Assembly: GCA_965213905.1 (NCBI GenBank)
Contig: OZ243922.1
Span: 2,790,001-2,854,000, forward strand
Length of the DNA: 64,000 nt
Direction of reading: 5' to 3'
Origin: SIRX01 sp965213905
Lineage (GTDB): Bacteria; Actinomycetota; Rubrobacteria; Rubrobacterales; Rubrobacteraceae
Shown: positions 35,095 through 43,625 of the stretch, piece by piece
Position numbering within the stretch: position 1 is the first letter of the stretch
Layout: each line of letters begins with the position of its first letter
Translations under genes and position numbers: made by a program
Notes under the pieces: generated by a model
What the model was told of the DNA's origin: nothing
What the model saw: the letters and a program-made list of their open reading frames with translations, nothing else
Databases searched by the model: none

Positions 35095-35367
35095 ATGGCC
35101 CGCACCTTGACTATCCGCTACACGAACCTTCGTGAGTGCCCGAACTGCGAGGGGCGGGGCGACGACGGCGCGGCCTGGAGGCCCGTCGAATGTAAGCGGT
35201 GTGAGGGCCGGGGCAGGCTCGTTACCGACGTGGAGGTCGAAGATTCGGTCGGGGGCAAGTTGCCCCGTTCGCGCTACGACTTCAACGCGCGCGGCGAGGT
35301 CTACCTGCTGGACTTCGACGAAGATGAAGAGTTGGAGGTCATTCGTCCCGAGGACCCTTGGGGTTGA
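35095..35367 (+). CDS. Small DnaJ-type zinc-finger protein
   Basis: A 90-residue protein with two CxxCxGxG units, CPNCEGRG and CKRCEGRG (about residues 15-40). It is followed by an acidic tail (YLLDFDEDEELEVIRPEDPW). Two such units can bind one zinc ion, as in half of the DnaJ cysteine-rich domain, but no J domain is present. It starts 22 bases after ahcY without a clear ribosome site. Its last 29 bases overlap the end of the convergent membrane-protein gene. Role unknown, possibly a folding or redox accessory. Confidence 0.65.
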   Translation: MARTLTIRYTNLRECPNCEGRGDDGAAWRPVECKRCEGRGRLVTDVEVEDSVGGKLPRSRYDFNARGEVYLLDFDEDEELEVIRPEDPWG

Positions 35368-35788
35368 CGTAGGCCATCATCTTCAGGCCCTGGGTCAGCG
35401 CGGCCGTTATGCCGACCGTCAGTATGTCGAAAACGGCGGGCCATTCGAAGAACGACGGCCGGCCCACGTTCCCAAACTTCTCCGTGTAGCCGGCCGGGTC
35501 GCCGGATGAGGCCCAGTCGAAAGCCAGCGGAAACAACATCCACTCTACCGTGGTGGCGATGGTGACCATCACGATGGCCGCCAAAACCCCTTTCCAGGCT
35601 TCCTTGAAGACCAGTACGACGGCCAGCGCCATGTAGACCAGCAGGCGGGTCACCAACATCAAGATCTCCCGCCCGGACTCCTCGTACGAACTGCGGAAGG
35701 AGAAAATATCCGTCCCGAACCCGAACAACGCGGCCACGAACGTGTAGAAGACGGTCAACACCACGAGGGATTTTGTCTCCTGGCTCAT
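35339..35788 (-). CDS. Hypothetical membrane protein, leaderless
   Basis: A 149-residue protein with about four hydrophobic segments: LVVLTVFYTFVAALFGFGTD, EILMLVTRLLVYMALAVVLV, WKGVLAAIVMVTIATTVEWM and AVFDILTVGITAALTQG. A conserved-looking loop GNVGRPSFFEWP precedes the last helix. No family is recognised. ATG 35788 is chosen because a perfect TATAAT ends seven bases upstream with no ribosome site. The reading from 35830 would include that promoter. The 3' end overlaps the zinc-finger gene tail-to-tail. Confidence 0.7.
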   Translation of the reverse strand: MSQETKSLVVLTVFYTFVAALFGFGTDIFSFRSSYEESGREILMLVTRLLVYMALAVVLVFKEAWKGVLAAIVMVTIATTVEWMLFPLAFDWASSGDPAGYTEKFGNVGRPSFFEWPAVFDILTVGITAALTQGLKMMAYVNPKGPRDE

Positions 35789-35795
35789 GCTGGCG

Positions 35796-35801
35796 ATTAT
35801 A
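35796..35801 (-). promoter_or_regulatory. -10 box of the leaderless membrane-protein gene
   Basis: TATAAT on the minus strand is followed by CGCCAGC and ATG 35788. This is the same geometry as at uvrC. The -35 region is weak. Confidence 0.5.
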
Positions 35802-35843
35802 CGGCTTACAGTACTCTTGCTGTTCTTCAACTTAGTCTGCTGG

Positions 35844-37127
35844 TTAACCGGATTCCGAACGGTCCTCTATCCAGGTCTCCAATCCTAGGGATTTGATGGC
35901 ATCCAGAACAGGCTTCACGCCGAGTCGGCCTTTGAAAGGGATCACCTGGCCCTGCACCGCTTTCGAGAGTGATTCGGAGCCGGTGCCCAGGTTTTCGGAG
36001 GCGGCGATCAGGAGCCGGTGGCCTTTTTCTTCTGCGGCCCGAATCAAGGCTACCCGGTCCACTAACGTTCGCCCGGACCAGAAACCGAGTAGCTCCAGGT
36101 GAACTTTTTCGCCGCTCTTTTCGTGAACGAGGGTGAAGTCCGGGACGAGCGCGGCCTTCCGCTCGGGTATGGGCAGCACGCCGGCGCCCGGTTCGAGCCG
36201 CCAGCCGCCGGTCGTCTTTGCCCGCTCCCAGGCCCGGACGAACGCCTCGCGGGTGTCAGCGGCCTCTCGCCCGGCCTTTGGCCCGGCGTAGTGGCTCGTG
36301 AGCCCGGGAGAATCCGAATCGAGTTGCAGGATCGCCTCCCGGCCCCGCCAGCCCACGTTGGCGGAGAGACTCCAGGGGACGGTGAGCAGCAGGCCCGGTA
36401 AGAACTTCGCCAGCCGGAGCCCGTACTTGCGGGTCGAGCCGAAAAGCGAGAGCGGGCCGTCGAGGTAAAGTCGGTGGCCTGTTTCGGTCGGCTCCAGCCG
36501 GTAGATGAGGTCCATGAGCTTTACGTAGTGGAAAACGAGCCGAAGGTCGGCCTCCCGCCCGACCTCTACAACCAACTCGCGGGCCGCGTAGAGCACGCCC
36601 TGTACCTGGGCCACGTTGTACCGGCCCACCAACTCTTCCGCCGACGGTTGCCCGAAAGCTTCGAGGACCTGGGCGCCCGCCCGGTCCGCGTGCATCATGG
36701 CCGCTGGGTCCTCCAGCCCCGTCTCACGGGCGACTCGCGCGAGCACTTCATCGCGGCTCGTGGTTTGCAGGAGGTCTGGTTCGGAAGCGGGCGGCTCCGG
36801 CAGGGTGGCGGCCAGCTCGAAGATGCGGGCGCGGATTGTGTAGGGGTCCGCGGTGGTTGGGGGCGTCCATTCCGCCCGCTCCTCCAGCAGCTTCGCGAGC
36901 GCCCGCAAGATCCGGAACCCCCGCCGCGGGTCCAGGCGGGGGCCGAACTCTTCTTCCTTCTCGGCCAGTTTCTCTTCCAGTTGAGAACGCGGTTTGCCCA
37001 GGCAAAACCTGTATGTCTCGCACAGGTCGTCGGCGGCTTCGAGCACCCGGGGGTCTTCGGGGGATAGCCGGTGGGGGATCAGGTATCCGCGGACGAGCCG
37101 GGCCATTACGTGTTCGCTGCGGAGCAC
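35844..37127 (-). CDS. Bax1-type nuclease (DUF790), partner of XPB helicase
   Basis: A 427-residue DUF790 protein. The N-terminal region (MARLVRGYLIPHRLSPEDPR) and middle helical region (YNVAQVQGVLYAARELVVEV, FHYVKLMDLIYRLEP) are typical of the family. The C-terminal restriction-like domain carries PDF (in AALVPDFTLVHEKSGEKVH) and LELLGFWSGR, consistent with a PD-(D/E)xK-type site. In archaea Bax1 binds XPB and cuts DNA beside the bubble the helicase opens. The GTG start shares its first base with the helicase TAG (TAGTG), with GGGAGGA nine bases upstream, so the two are translationally coupled. Confidence 0.88.
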   Translation of the reverse strand: MLRSEHVMARLVRGYLIPHRLSPEDPRVLEAADDLCETYRFCLGKPRSQLEEKLAEKEEEFGPRLDPRRGFRILRALAKLLEERAEWTPPTTADPYTIRARIFELAATLPEPPASEPDLLQTTSRDEVLARVARETGLEDPAAMMHADRAGAQVLEAFGQPSAEELVGRYNVAQVQGVLYAARELVVEVGREADLRLVFHYVKLMDLIYRLEPTETGHRLYLDGPLSLFGSTRKYGLRLAKFLPGLLLTVPWSLSANVGWRGREAILQLDSDSPGLTSHYAGPKAGREAADTREAFVRAWERAKTTGGWRLEPGAGVLPIPERKAALVPDFTLVHEKSGEKVHLELLGFWSGRTLVDRVALIRAAEEKGHRLLIAASENLGTGSESLSKAVQGQVIPFKGRLGVKPVLDAIKSLGLETWIEDRSESG

Positions 37128-38494
37128 TAGATAGCATCCTCCCGACGGCGGCGGGCGGAGAACTCTTCGCCGGTCTGGCTCGTGACGAGCTCGTAGAGCA
37201 CGGCTTGTTTGCCGTCTTTGGGGCGGAGGATGCGGCCCAGTCGTTGGACCCACTCGCGGCGGGAAGCGCTGCCGGCGAGGATTATGGCGACGCTCGCGTC
37301 GGGCACGTCCACGCCCTCGTTCAAAACGTCGGAGGCGATGATCGCCCGGTATCGGCCCTCTCGGAAACGGTCCAGGATCTCCTTCCGCTCCCGGGCCGGC
37401 GTCTCGTAGGTTATGCCGGGGATCAAGAATTTTTCGGAGAGGGCGTACACTTCCTCGACGCTCTTGGTAAACACGATGCACCGGTCCTGCCAGTGCCGCC
37501 GGAGCAGAGTCTCCAACGTAACGACCTTCCGCATCGCCCCGGCCTGTATCCGCCGCCGCTCCCGGGCCGCCAGCAGCGCCTCCCGGCCACCGGAGTGGCT
37601 GGTCGAGGCGACCATGATGAAACGTTGCCAATCCTCCGGGGAGCGGACGGAGAGCCGGTGCTTGTTCAGGAAGTCTTTGTACACGGCGTCGGCCTGGGCG
37701 TACTCGAACCTCTCGTGGGCCGTTAGCTCTATCGGGATGCGCACCAACTCGAACGGGGCCAGGTAGCCTCCGGCAAGGTCCTCCGGTGAGCGCCGGTAGC
37801 AGATGCGGCCCACGAGTTCTGGCAGCGTTTCGTGCCTCCCGTCGGGACGCTCCGGGGTCGCCGTGAGCCCCAGAGAGTACGGGGCGAGCAGCATCTTCGG
37901 GACGACGGCGTACTTCTCGGCGGGCAGGTGGTGTACCTCGTCGTAGACGACGAGCGCGAACCGGTCCCCGTAGCGTTCGGCGTGGATGTAGGCCGAGTCG
38001 TAGGTCGTGACCGTTACCGGCGTGACCTCGTGGTAGCCGCCGCCCAGAAGCCCTATTTCCACCTTCAAGGAGCCCCCGAAGGCGCCCGACAGCACCGAGT
38101 ACCACTGCTTGAGTAGCGCAAGCGTCGGCACCACGACGAGGGTGCTCCGGGCGGTGCGCTCCATCGCCCGGATCGCCACCGCGGTCTTGCCGGCCCCCGT
38201 GGGGAGCACCACGACCCCGCGCAGGCCGCCCCGCCTCCAGGCGGCGAGGGCTTCCGTTTGGTATGGGCGGGGCTCCAAGGCCACGCGGGATTCCAAAGGG
38301 AGCTTCGCGAAGCTGGATGCGTGGTCCACGTGCGGGGTATCCGAAGAGCGCAACCCCAGCACGGTCTCGCGGTACGCCCCCGCCGGGGACCGCCACTGCC
38401 GGGTACGCCCGTCCCAAACAAAGCTCTCCGGTAGCGAAGACGCGTCGCCCCCGGTGGCGACAAGGGTGCCGGACTCGTAAGATAGCTCGATCAC
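37127..38494 (-). CDS. XPB/Rad25-type superfamily 2 DNA helicase
   Basis: A 455-residue helicase with the XPB order: an N-terminal damage-recognition-like domain (about 1-70), PRPYQTEALAAW (Q-like motif), Walker A LPTGAGKT (97-104), DEVH box (185-188), LTATPER, a second RecA domain with IVFTKSVEEVYAL, IIASDVLNEGVDVPDASVAI and QRLGRILRP (motif VI). XPB translocates on DNA in transcription-coupled and excision repair, and here its nuclease partner Bax1 follows directly. GTG 38494 is chosen: a TATTCT box lies nine bases upstream and no ribosome site is seen. TTG 38503 is an alternative. Confidence 0.9.
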   Translation of the reverse strand: MIELSYESGTLVATGGDASSLPESFVWDGRTRQWRSPAGAYRETVLGLRSSDTPHVDHASSFAKLPLESRVALEPRPYQTEALAAWRRGGLRGVVVLPTGAGKTAVAIRAMERTARSTLVVVPTLALLKQWYSVLSGAFGGSLKVEIGLLGGGYHEVTPVTVTTYDSAYIHAERYGDRFALVVYDEVHHLPAEKYAVVPKMLLAPYSLGLTATPERPDGRHETLPELVGRICYRRSPEDLAGGYLAPFELVRIPIELTAHERFEYAQADAVYKDFLNKHRLSVRSPEDWQRFIMVASTSHSGGREALLAARERRRIQAGAMRKVVTLETLLRRHWQDRCIVFTKSVEEVYALSEKFLIPGITYETPARERKEILDRFREGRYRAIIASDVLNEGVDVPDASVAIILAGSASRREWVQRLGRILRPKDGKQAVLYELVTSQTGEEFSARRRREDAI

Positions 38495-38577
38495 GTCCCA
38501 CAAAGAATACCCGAGCCCGGCCCGTCTCTCAGCGATAGTATGGGTAGTATGCCCGGGACAAACCAGAAAAGGAGCTT

Positions 38578-39828
38578 TTGAAACCCACCCAAAACACGCG
38601 ACACCGCACCTCTGTCCGGCTGGTCCAGGTGCTCCTGGTCGTCCTGGTGGCGGTAGGATGCGCCGATGACGGCGGAGATGTATCCGGCACACCGGGGCCC
38701 CGGGAAGAGTCGTCCGCAGGATCCACCGGTGCCCCGGCCCACGAAAGAGGCTCTTCCGGCGGCACGACGAGCCTCTCTGCCAACGGGCGAGAAAGCCGCG
38801 GTCGCACGTCGGAGGAGGTTGGGCGGTTGAGCATTCGGGAGATGGTGGGCCAGATGTTCGTGGTCTCTGTATCCGGCACGGAGTCCGACTACTATATCGA
38901 GAAGATGATCCGGGAGAGGAACGTCGGTGGCGTGTTGTTCTTCGGTTACAACATGGAGGGCGAAGCCCAGACCAAATCTCTGGTCGGCTCGCTTCAAGAA
39001 CTGGCGCGTGAAACAAAACCTTCCATGCCGCTTTTCGTGGCCGTGGATCAGGAAGGCGGGGAAGTTTCGTCGGCCCCCTGGGTGACGCTGCAGCCGGCGG
39101 CCTCCGAGGTCGGGGCGCGGGGTAACGCGGAAGAGGCCCGGAGCATAGCGAAACATACGGGCCGGGAGTTGCAAAGGGCGGGAGTCAACACGAACTTCGC
39201 CCCCGTGGTGGATACGGGTTTCGGGGCCGCTATAGGCTCCAGGGCTTACGGGGACGACCCTTCGGTGGTCTCCCGAATGGGCGTGGCGTCCGTAGAAGGT
39301 TACCGGAAAGCGGGCGTGGTTACGTCGGCCAAGCACTTCCCGAACCACGGCGTCGCCGACGCGGACTCGCATACCGGGCTTCCGGTGGTGGAGCATGACA
39401 CAGAGACCATCTCGTCCTACGATTTGCCGCCCTTCCGGGCCGCGGTTGACGCGGGGGTCCCGATGGTAATGGTGGGACACCTGATCTACCCGGCCATAGA
39501 TCCCTCTCTTCCTACGAGCCTCTCGCCGGCTGCGATGAAACTCCTGCGCGATGACCTGGGCTTCGAGGGCGTAATAGTCACGGACGATCTCAGCATGGAC
39601 GCCGCCTCCCGGGGCAGGCCCCCGGCGGACGCGGCCGTCGCCGCGGTAACGGCCGGCGCAGACCTGCTCATCCTCTCCGGCCCCGCCCAACAGCAGGCCG
39701 ATGCGTACGAGGCCGTGGTGGCCGCCGTCGAGTCCGGTGAGGTTCCTGAGGAGCAGATAAAACGCTCCGTGGAACGTATCGTCAAAACAAAGAAAGATTA
39801 CCTATCGTACGACCCTCCAGCAAATTAG
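38578..39828 (+). CDS. Glycoside hydrolase family 3 lipoprotein (beta-N-acetylhexosaminidase, NagZ-like)
   Basis: A 416-residue GH3 enzyme with a lipoprotein signal (lipobox LVAVGC, C28) and a Ser/Gly/Arg-rich linker to about residue 80. The barrel shows DQEGGEVSSAPWVTLQPAAS, NTNFAPVVDTGF, SAKHFPNHGVADADSHTGLP (the NagZ KHFPGHG/DSH loop with its catalytic dyad, first motif slightly altered: KHFPNHG) and IVTDDLSMDAAS with the nucleophile Asp. It probably trims N-acetylglucosamine from wall fragments outside the cell. The TTG start has AAAAGGAG four bases upstream. Divergent from the XPB gene. Confidence 0.92.
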   Translation: MKPTQNTRHRTSVRLVQVLLVVLVAVGCADDGGDVSGTPGPREESSAGSTGAPAHERGSSGGTTSLSANGRESRGRTSEEVGRLSIREMVGQMFVVSVSGTESDYYIEKMIRERNVGGVLFFGYNMEGEAQTKSLVGSLQELARETKPSMPLFVAVDQEGGEVSSAPWVTLQPAASEVGARGNAEEARSIAKHTGRELQRAGVNTNFAPVVDTGFGAAIGSRAYGDDPSVVSRMGVASVEGYRKAGVVTSAKHFPNHGVADADSHTGLPVVEHDTETISSYDLPPFRAAVDAGVPMVMVGHLIYPAIDPSLPTSLSPAAMKLLRDDLGFEGVIVTDDLSMDAASRGRPPADAAVAAVTAGADLLILSGPAQQQADAYEAVVAAVESGEVPEEQIKRSVERIVKTKKDYLSYDPPAN

Positions 39829-39916
39829 GTAGAATGTCCCCGAGCTACAGGGGATAGCCTAACAAAACTAGGGAAGCAACAAGAGCCGCAAAAGCGGTTA
39901 CGAGAGGAGAAGTAGG

Positions 39917-41152
39917 ATGGCCGAGGTAACTATGGAGAACGTCACGAAGGTCTACGGCGAAGACGTAGTAGCCGTAAGAGACATGAACTTAGACATCCCA
40001 GACGGCGAGTTCGTAGTCTTTGTCGGCCCGAGCGGGTGTGGCAAGTCCACCGCACTACGCATGATCGCCGGCCTCGAAGACATCTCCGGGGGCAAAGTAT
40101 TCATAGCCGACGACGTGGTCAACGACTTACCGCCCCGCGACCGGGACATAGCAATGGTCTTTCAGAACTATGCTCTCTACCCCCACATGAACGTCCGCGA
40201 AAACATGGGCTTCGCCCTGAAGCTCAAGAAGTTCGACAAAGAAGACATAGAACGCCGGGTAAACGAGGCCGCCCGGGTTCTCTCCATAGAACACTTCCTC
40301 GACCGCAAACCAAAAGCTCTCTCCGGCGGGCAGCGACAGCGGGTAGCGTTGGGCCGGGCCATAGTCCGGGAGCCGAAAGCATTCCTCATGGACGAGCCTC
40401 TATCCAACCTCGACGCAAAACTCCGGGTGCAGATGCGCACGGAGATCGCAAAGCTCCACAACCGCATCGGCACCACGACAATCTACGTAACCCACGACCA
40501 GACCGAAGCCATGACGATGGCCGACCGCATCGTGGTCCTAAAAGACGGCGTAGTCCAGCAAGTAAACCACCCACAGGACATGTACGACCACCCAAAAAAC
40601 GTGTTCGTAGCAGGCTTTATAGGAAGCCCGGCGATGAACTTTGTTCGGGCGAAGTTAGAGAAAGACAGCTCCGCTGGCGGCTCCGCCAGTGGCTACGTGG
40701 CGACCTTTGGAAAGAGCCGCCTGCCCGTAAGCAAGGAAGCTGTGGAAGCAGCTAGAGAGAAAGGCGGCGACCCCGGGCAGTACGCCGGCAAAGAAGTCGT
40801 GCTGGGCATCCGACCCGAGCACATAGAAGACTCCGAAGTGGCCGATGACATAGACACCTCGGCCGGCAACGTCATAGAGGTGGAGCCGCAGGTTATAGAA
40901 AGCATGGGAAGCGAGAAGTACCTGTACTTCGAGGTGGGTGAGGAGCACGCGGCGGATCTCGACAGCGTCAAGGAGATGACCGACGACGGAGGAGATGAAG
41001 AGGAAGGCGGCTCCCCCGATAGCGGTGGAGACATGATGGTTGCCAGGATAGCGGCCGAGAGCGGGGCTAGGGAAGGCAAGAAAATACAGCTCGCCTTAGA
41101 CGCCGAGCAGATTCGACTCTTCGATCCGGAGACCGAGGAAGCAATCCTCTAA
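39917..41152 (+). CDS. Sugar ABC transporter ATPase (UgpC/MsmK/MalK family)
   Basis: A 411-residue ATPase: Walker A GPSGCGKSTALRMIAGLEDI, Q-loop NYALYPHMNVREN, signature LSGGQRQRVALGRAIV, Walker B AFLMDEPLSNLDAKLR, and a C-terminal TOBE/OB domain (VLGIRPEHIED). An acidic insertion of about 20 residues (around residue 355, DDGGDEEEGGSPDSGG) lies inside the C-terminal domain, where relatives have a short loop. It powers the importer whose binding protein and permeases follow. ATG has GAGAGGAGAAGTAGG upstream. A CCCC-GAGCTACA-GGGG hairpin precedes it at about 39839-39854. Confidence 0.95.
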   Translation: MAEVTMENVTKVYGEDVVAVRDMNLDIPDGEFVVFVGPSGCGKSTALRMIAGLEDISGGKVFIADDVVNDLPPRDRDIAMVFQNYALYPHMNVRENMGFALKLKKFDKEDIERRVNEAARVLSIEHFLDRKPKALSGGQRQRVALGRAIVREPKAFLMDEPLSNLDAKLRVQMRTEIAKLHNRIGTTTIYVTHDQTEAMTMADRIVVLKDGVVQQVNHPQDMYDHPKNVFVAGFIGSPAMNFVRAKLEKDSSAGGSASGYVATFGKSRLPVSKEAVEAAREKGGDPGQYAGKEVVLGIRPEHIEDSEVADDIDTSAGNVIEVEPQVIESMGSEKYLYFEVGEEHAADLDSVKEMTDDGGDEEEGGSPDSGGDMMVARIAAESGAREGKKIQLALDAEQIRLFDPETEEAIL

Positions 41153-41204
41153 AGCCGGAATGACCGGCCCGCAGACGCGGCCCCACTTGCGCGGGGTTGG
41201 GTTA

Positions 41205-41229
41205 TTGTTAAGATGCTCTTAATTAACAA
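41205..41229. promoter_or_regulatory. Nested palindromes upstream of the sugar-binding protein gene
   Basis: TTAAGA-TGC-TCTTAA (41208-41222) is a perfect 6-3-6 palindrome. Overlapping it, TTGTTAA (41205-41211) and TTAACAA (41223-41229) form a second perfect inverted repeat with nearly the same centre. Located 66 bases before the gene, this suits an operator for a sugar-responsive repressor not encoded nearby. Confidence 0.45.
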
Positions 41230-41294
41230 CTTTGGGTATTGGATCGTCAACGCGGACAGATAGGTGTCCGCCCGGACAGGAGGAAACAAAAAGC

Positions 41295-42635
41295 ATGACG
41301 GATAAAAAGGAAGCCGCGGGCGTACCCACCGGTAACGGAATGAACCGGCGGGATTTCCTGAAGATGGGCGCCGCCGGTGTGGCCGGTGCGTCGCTACTGG
41401 GGGTAGCCGGGTGTGGTGGCGGTGGGGGAAACCAGGGTGGCAGCGGCAAGACGCAAGTCACCTTCTCTTTCGGCCCGGACGACTCGGGTACCTTGCAGCA
41501 GTTAATCGACCGCTTCAACGAGAACAACCAGGACATCGAGGTTAGTTACCGTGAAATGCCGGCGGACACGGGCCAGTACTTCGACCAGCTAAGGACCGAG
41601 TTCCAGGCTGGTGGGGGAGACATAGACCTGATCGGCGGGGACGTGATCTGGCCGGCGCAGTTCGCCGCTAACGGTTGGATCGCGGACCTCTCCGACCGTT
41701 TCCCGGAGGATGAGCAGAGCGATTTCCTCGACGGCCCGATAGAGGCCAACACTTACGAAGGCGCCATCTACGGCGTCCCGTGGTACACCGACGCCGGCAT
41801 GATGTACTACCGCAGCGACATCGTGGACAGCGTCCCGGAGACCTGGGAAGAGTTCAAGCAGGTCGCCCAGCAGGCGGCGGAGGACAGCGGTACCAAGTTC
41901 GCGTTCATATTCCAGGGAGCCCAGTACGAGGGCGGCGTCGTTGACGGTTTGGAATACATCTGGACCCACGGTGGCCGGGTTCTTCCAGAGGGGCAGGCCG
42001 ATGAGGTGGTCATAGACAGCCAGGAATCCATCTCCGGTTTGCAAACGGAGCGTAGCATGGTCGAGGAAGGGATTGCGCCCCAAGCCGTCGCCACCTACAA
42101 GGAGCAGGAGACGCAGACGGCGTTCCTCAGCGGGGACGCGGTCTTCGCGCGAAACTGGCCGTACATGTACGCGCTGGCGGCCGACGAAGAGCAATCCTCG
42201 ATTACCCAAGACCAGATCGGGGTCGGGCCGATACCCGTATCGGGGGGTAGCGAGACGGCGAGTGGACTGGGCGGATGGAACTTGTTCATAAACGCTTCTG
42301 CCGATCCGGAGGTCCAGGACGCGGCCTACGAGTTCATACAGTTTTTGACCGCCTCCGAGCAGCAGAAGTTCCGGGCGCTGGAGGGGGCTTTTCTACCAAC
42401 GCTAACCGCGCTCTACGACGACCAGGAGATTCTGGACCAGGTGCCGGTCATAGACTTGGGTAAGACCGCCATTCAGAGTTCGAGGCCTCGCCCAGTCTCG
42501 CCGGTATATTCGGATATGTCGCTCAGAATGGCCGAGCAGTTCAACGCCTCGCTCAAAGGTGAGACCGCCCCGGATGAAGCCATAAGTACGCTCCAGACCG
42601 AGCTGTCGGACATCGTAGAACAGGCCCAGGGATAA
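41295..42635 (+). CDS. Sugar ABC transporter substrate-binding lipoprotein
   Basis: A 446-residue extracellular binding protein (family 1). The N-terminus carries both a twin-arginine motif (RRDFLKMG, R18-R19) and a lipobox (GVAGC, C40), so it is probably exported by Tat and lipidated. Then come a Gly-rich spacer and two lobes (TFSFGPDDSGTLQQLIDRFN, IDLIGGDVIWPAQFAANGWI, YGVPWYTDAGMMYYRSD). It would capture an oligosaccharide, possibly trehalose/maltose-type. ATG 41295 is preceded by ACAGGAGGAAA. Permeases follow after a stem-loop. Confidence 0.94.
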   Translation: MTDKKEAAGVPTGNGMNRRDFLKMGAAGVAGASLLGVAGCGGGGGNQGGSGKTQVTFSFGPDDSGTLQQLIDRFNENNQDIEVSYREMPADTGQYFDQLRTEFQAGGGDIDLIGGDVIWPAQFAANGWIADLSDRFPEDEQSDFLDGPIEANTYEGAIYGVPWYTDAGMMYYRSDIVDSVPETWEEFKQVAQQAAEDSGTKFAFIFQGAQYEGGVVDGLEYIWTHGGRVLPEGQADEVVIDSQESISGLQTERSMVEEGIAPQAVATYKEQETQTAFLSGDAVFARNWPYMYALAADEEQSSITQDQIGVGPIPVSGGSETASGLGGWNLFINASADPEVQDAAYEFIQFLTASEQQKFRALEGAFLPTLTALYDDQEILDQVPVIDLGKTAIQSSRPRPVSPVYSDMSLRMAEQFNASLKGETAPDEAISTLQTELSDIVEQAQG

Positions 42636-42647
42636 GCTCGGCCTTGG

Positions 42648-42681
42648 ACCAGACGGCGCTGGTTTACCGGCGCCGCTTGGT
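42648..42681 (+). other. Stem-loop between binding-protein and permease genes
   Basis: GGCGC (42655-42659) pairs with GCGCC (42670-42674), extended by C-G and by outer ACCA/TGGT arms (42648-42651, 42678-42681). Hairpins here often stabilise the binding-protein mRNA and lower permease expression. Confidence 0.35.
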
Positions 42682-42706
42682 TCTCTAGAGGGAAAGAGGT
42701 TTCGGC

Positions 42707-43621
42707 ATGACGACGGGTGCACCGGAGGAAAAAAAGGGCGGCTGGTTCAAAGAGGAGTTCGGCAACCCGGAGCGACGCACGGCCTATTACATGGTTTTGC
42801 CGACGCTGGTCATTATTTTGGCCGTTGCCTTCTACCCGATAGTTTATTCGGTCTGGCTCAGCCTGCACAACGCTACCCTGAATAGCCTGGGAGAGTTCGT
42901 AGGGTTTCAAAACTACACCCAGATGCTTCAAAACGGTGACTTCCAGGTGGCGCTCATCAACTCCACCTTTTTTACGATAGTAAGTGTAACCATAGAGTTT
43001 TTCGTCGGTTTGGGTATCGCGCTGGCGATCAACCGGGCTTTCCGGGGCCGGGGGTTGGTGCGGGCGGCGGTGCTGGTGCCGTGGGCTTTCCCGACGGCTA
43101 TCTCGGCCGCCATGTGGCGATTGATGTTTCAAGACCAGGTCGGGATCATCCAGTACGTGGCGAGCACGCTGGGGGTCATTAGCGAGCCGATACTAAATGA
43201 CCGGACGCTGCTTTTGATCGCCGCCATAGCGGTGGACGCTTGGAAGACGACGCCGTTTATGGCGCTGCTTATACTGGCCGGCCTACAAACGATACCCGGC
43301 GACGTGTACGAGGCCGCGCGGGTAGACGGTGCGAGCGTGATGCAGCGTTTCTTCAGGATTACGCTGCCGCTCCTAAAGCCGGCGATACTGGTCGCACTCT
43401 TGTTCCGGACGCTCGACGCGTGGCGGATCTACGACCTCTTCTGGGTGATGAGCGACCGGCAGCTCGACTCGCTCTCGACCTTTGTATACGAGGGGGTCAG
43501 GATCAGCCAGCTCCAGTTCGCTGAGGGCAACGCGGCGGCGGTGTTTATCTTTATCTCGGCCTTCGCAATAGCGATCTTCTTTATAAAGGTTCTCGGTATG
43601 CAGACTTCGACGGAGGAGTAG
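42707..43621 (+). CDS. Sugar ABC transporter permease, MalF/UgpA type
   Basis: A 304-residue permease with six membrane segments starting near residue 30 (YYMVLPTLVIILAVAFYPIV). The cytoplasmic EAA loop reads VYEAARVDGASVMQRFFRIT followed by LPLLKP, which contacts the ATPase. Length and topology match MalF-type subunits lacking the long extracellular loop. The ATG has AGAGGGAAAGAGG upstream. The second permease starts five bases after this stop. Confidence 0.95.
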   Translation: MTTGAPEEKKGGWFKEEFGNPERRTAYYMVLPTLVIILAVAFYPIVYSVWLSLHNATLNSLGEFVGFQNYTQMLQNGDFQVALINSTFFTIVSVTIEFFVGLGIALAINRAFRGRGLVRAAVLVPWAFPTAISAAMWRLMFQDQVGIIQYVASTLGVISEPILNDRTLLLIAAIAVDAWKTTPFMALLILAGLQTIPGDVYEAARVDGASVMQRFFRITLPLLKPAILVALLFRTLDAWRIYDLFWVMSDRQLDSLSTFVYEGVRISQLQFAEGNAAAVFIFISAFAIAIFFIKVLGMQTSTEE

Positions 43622-43625
43622 ACAG

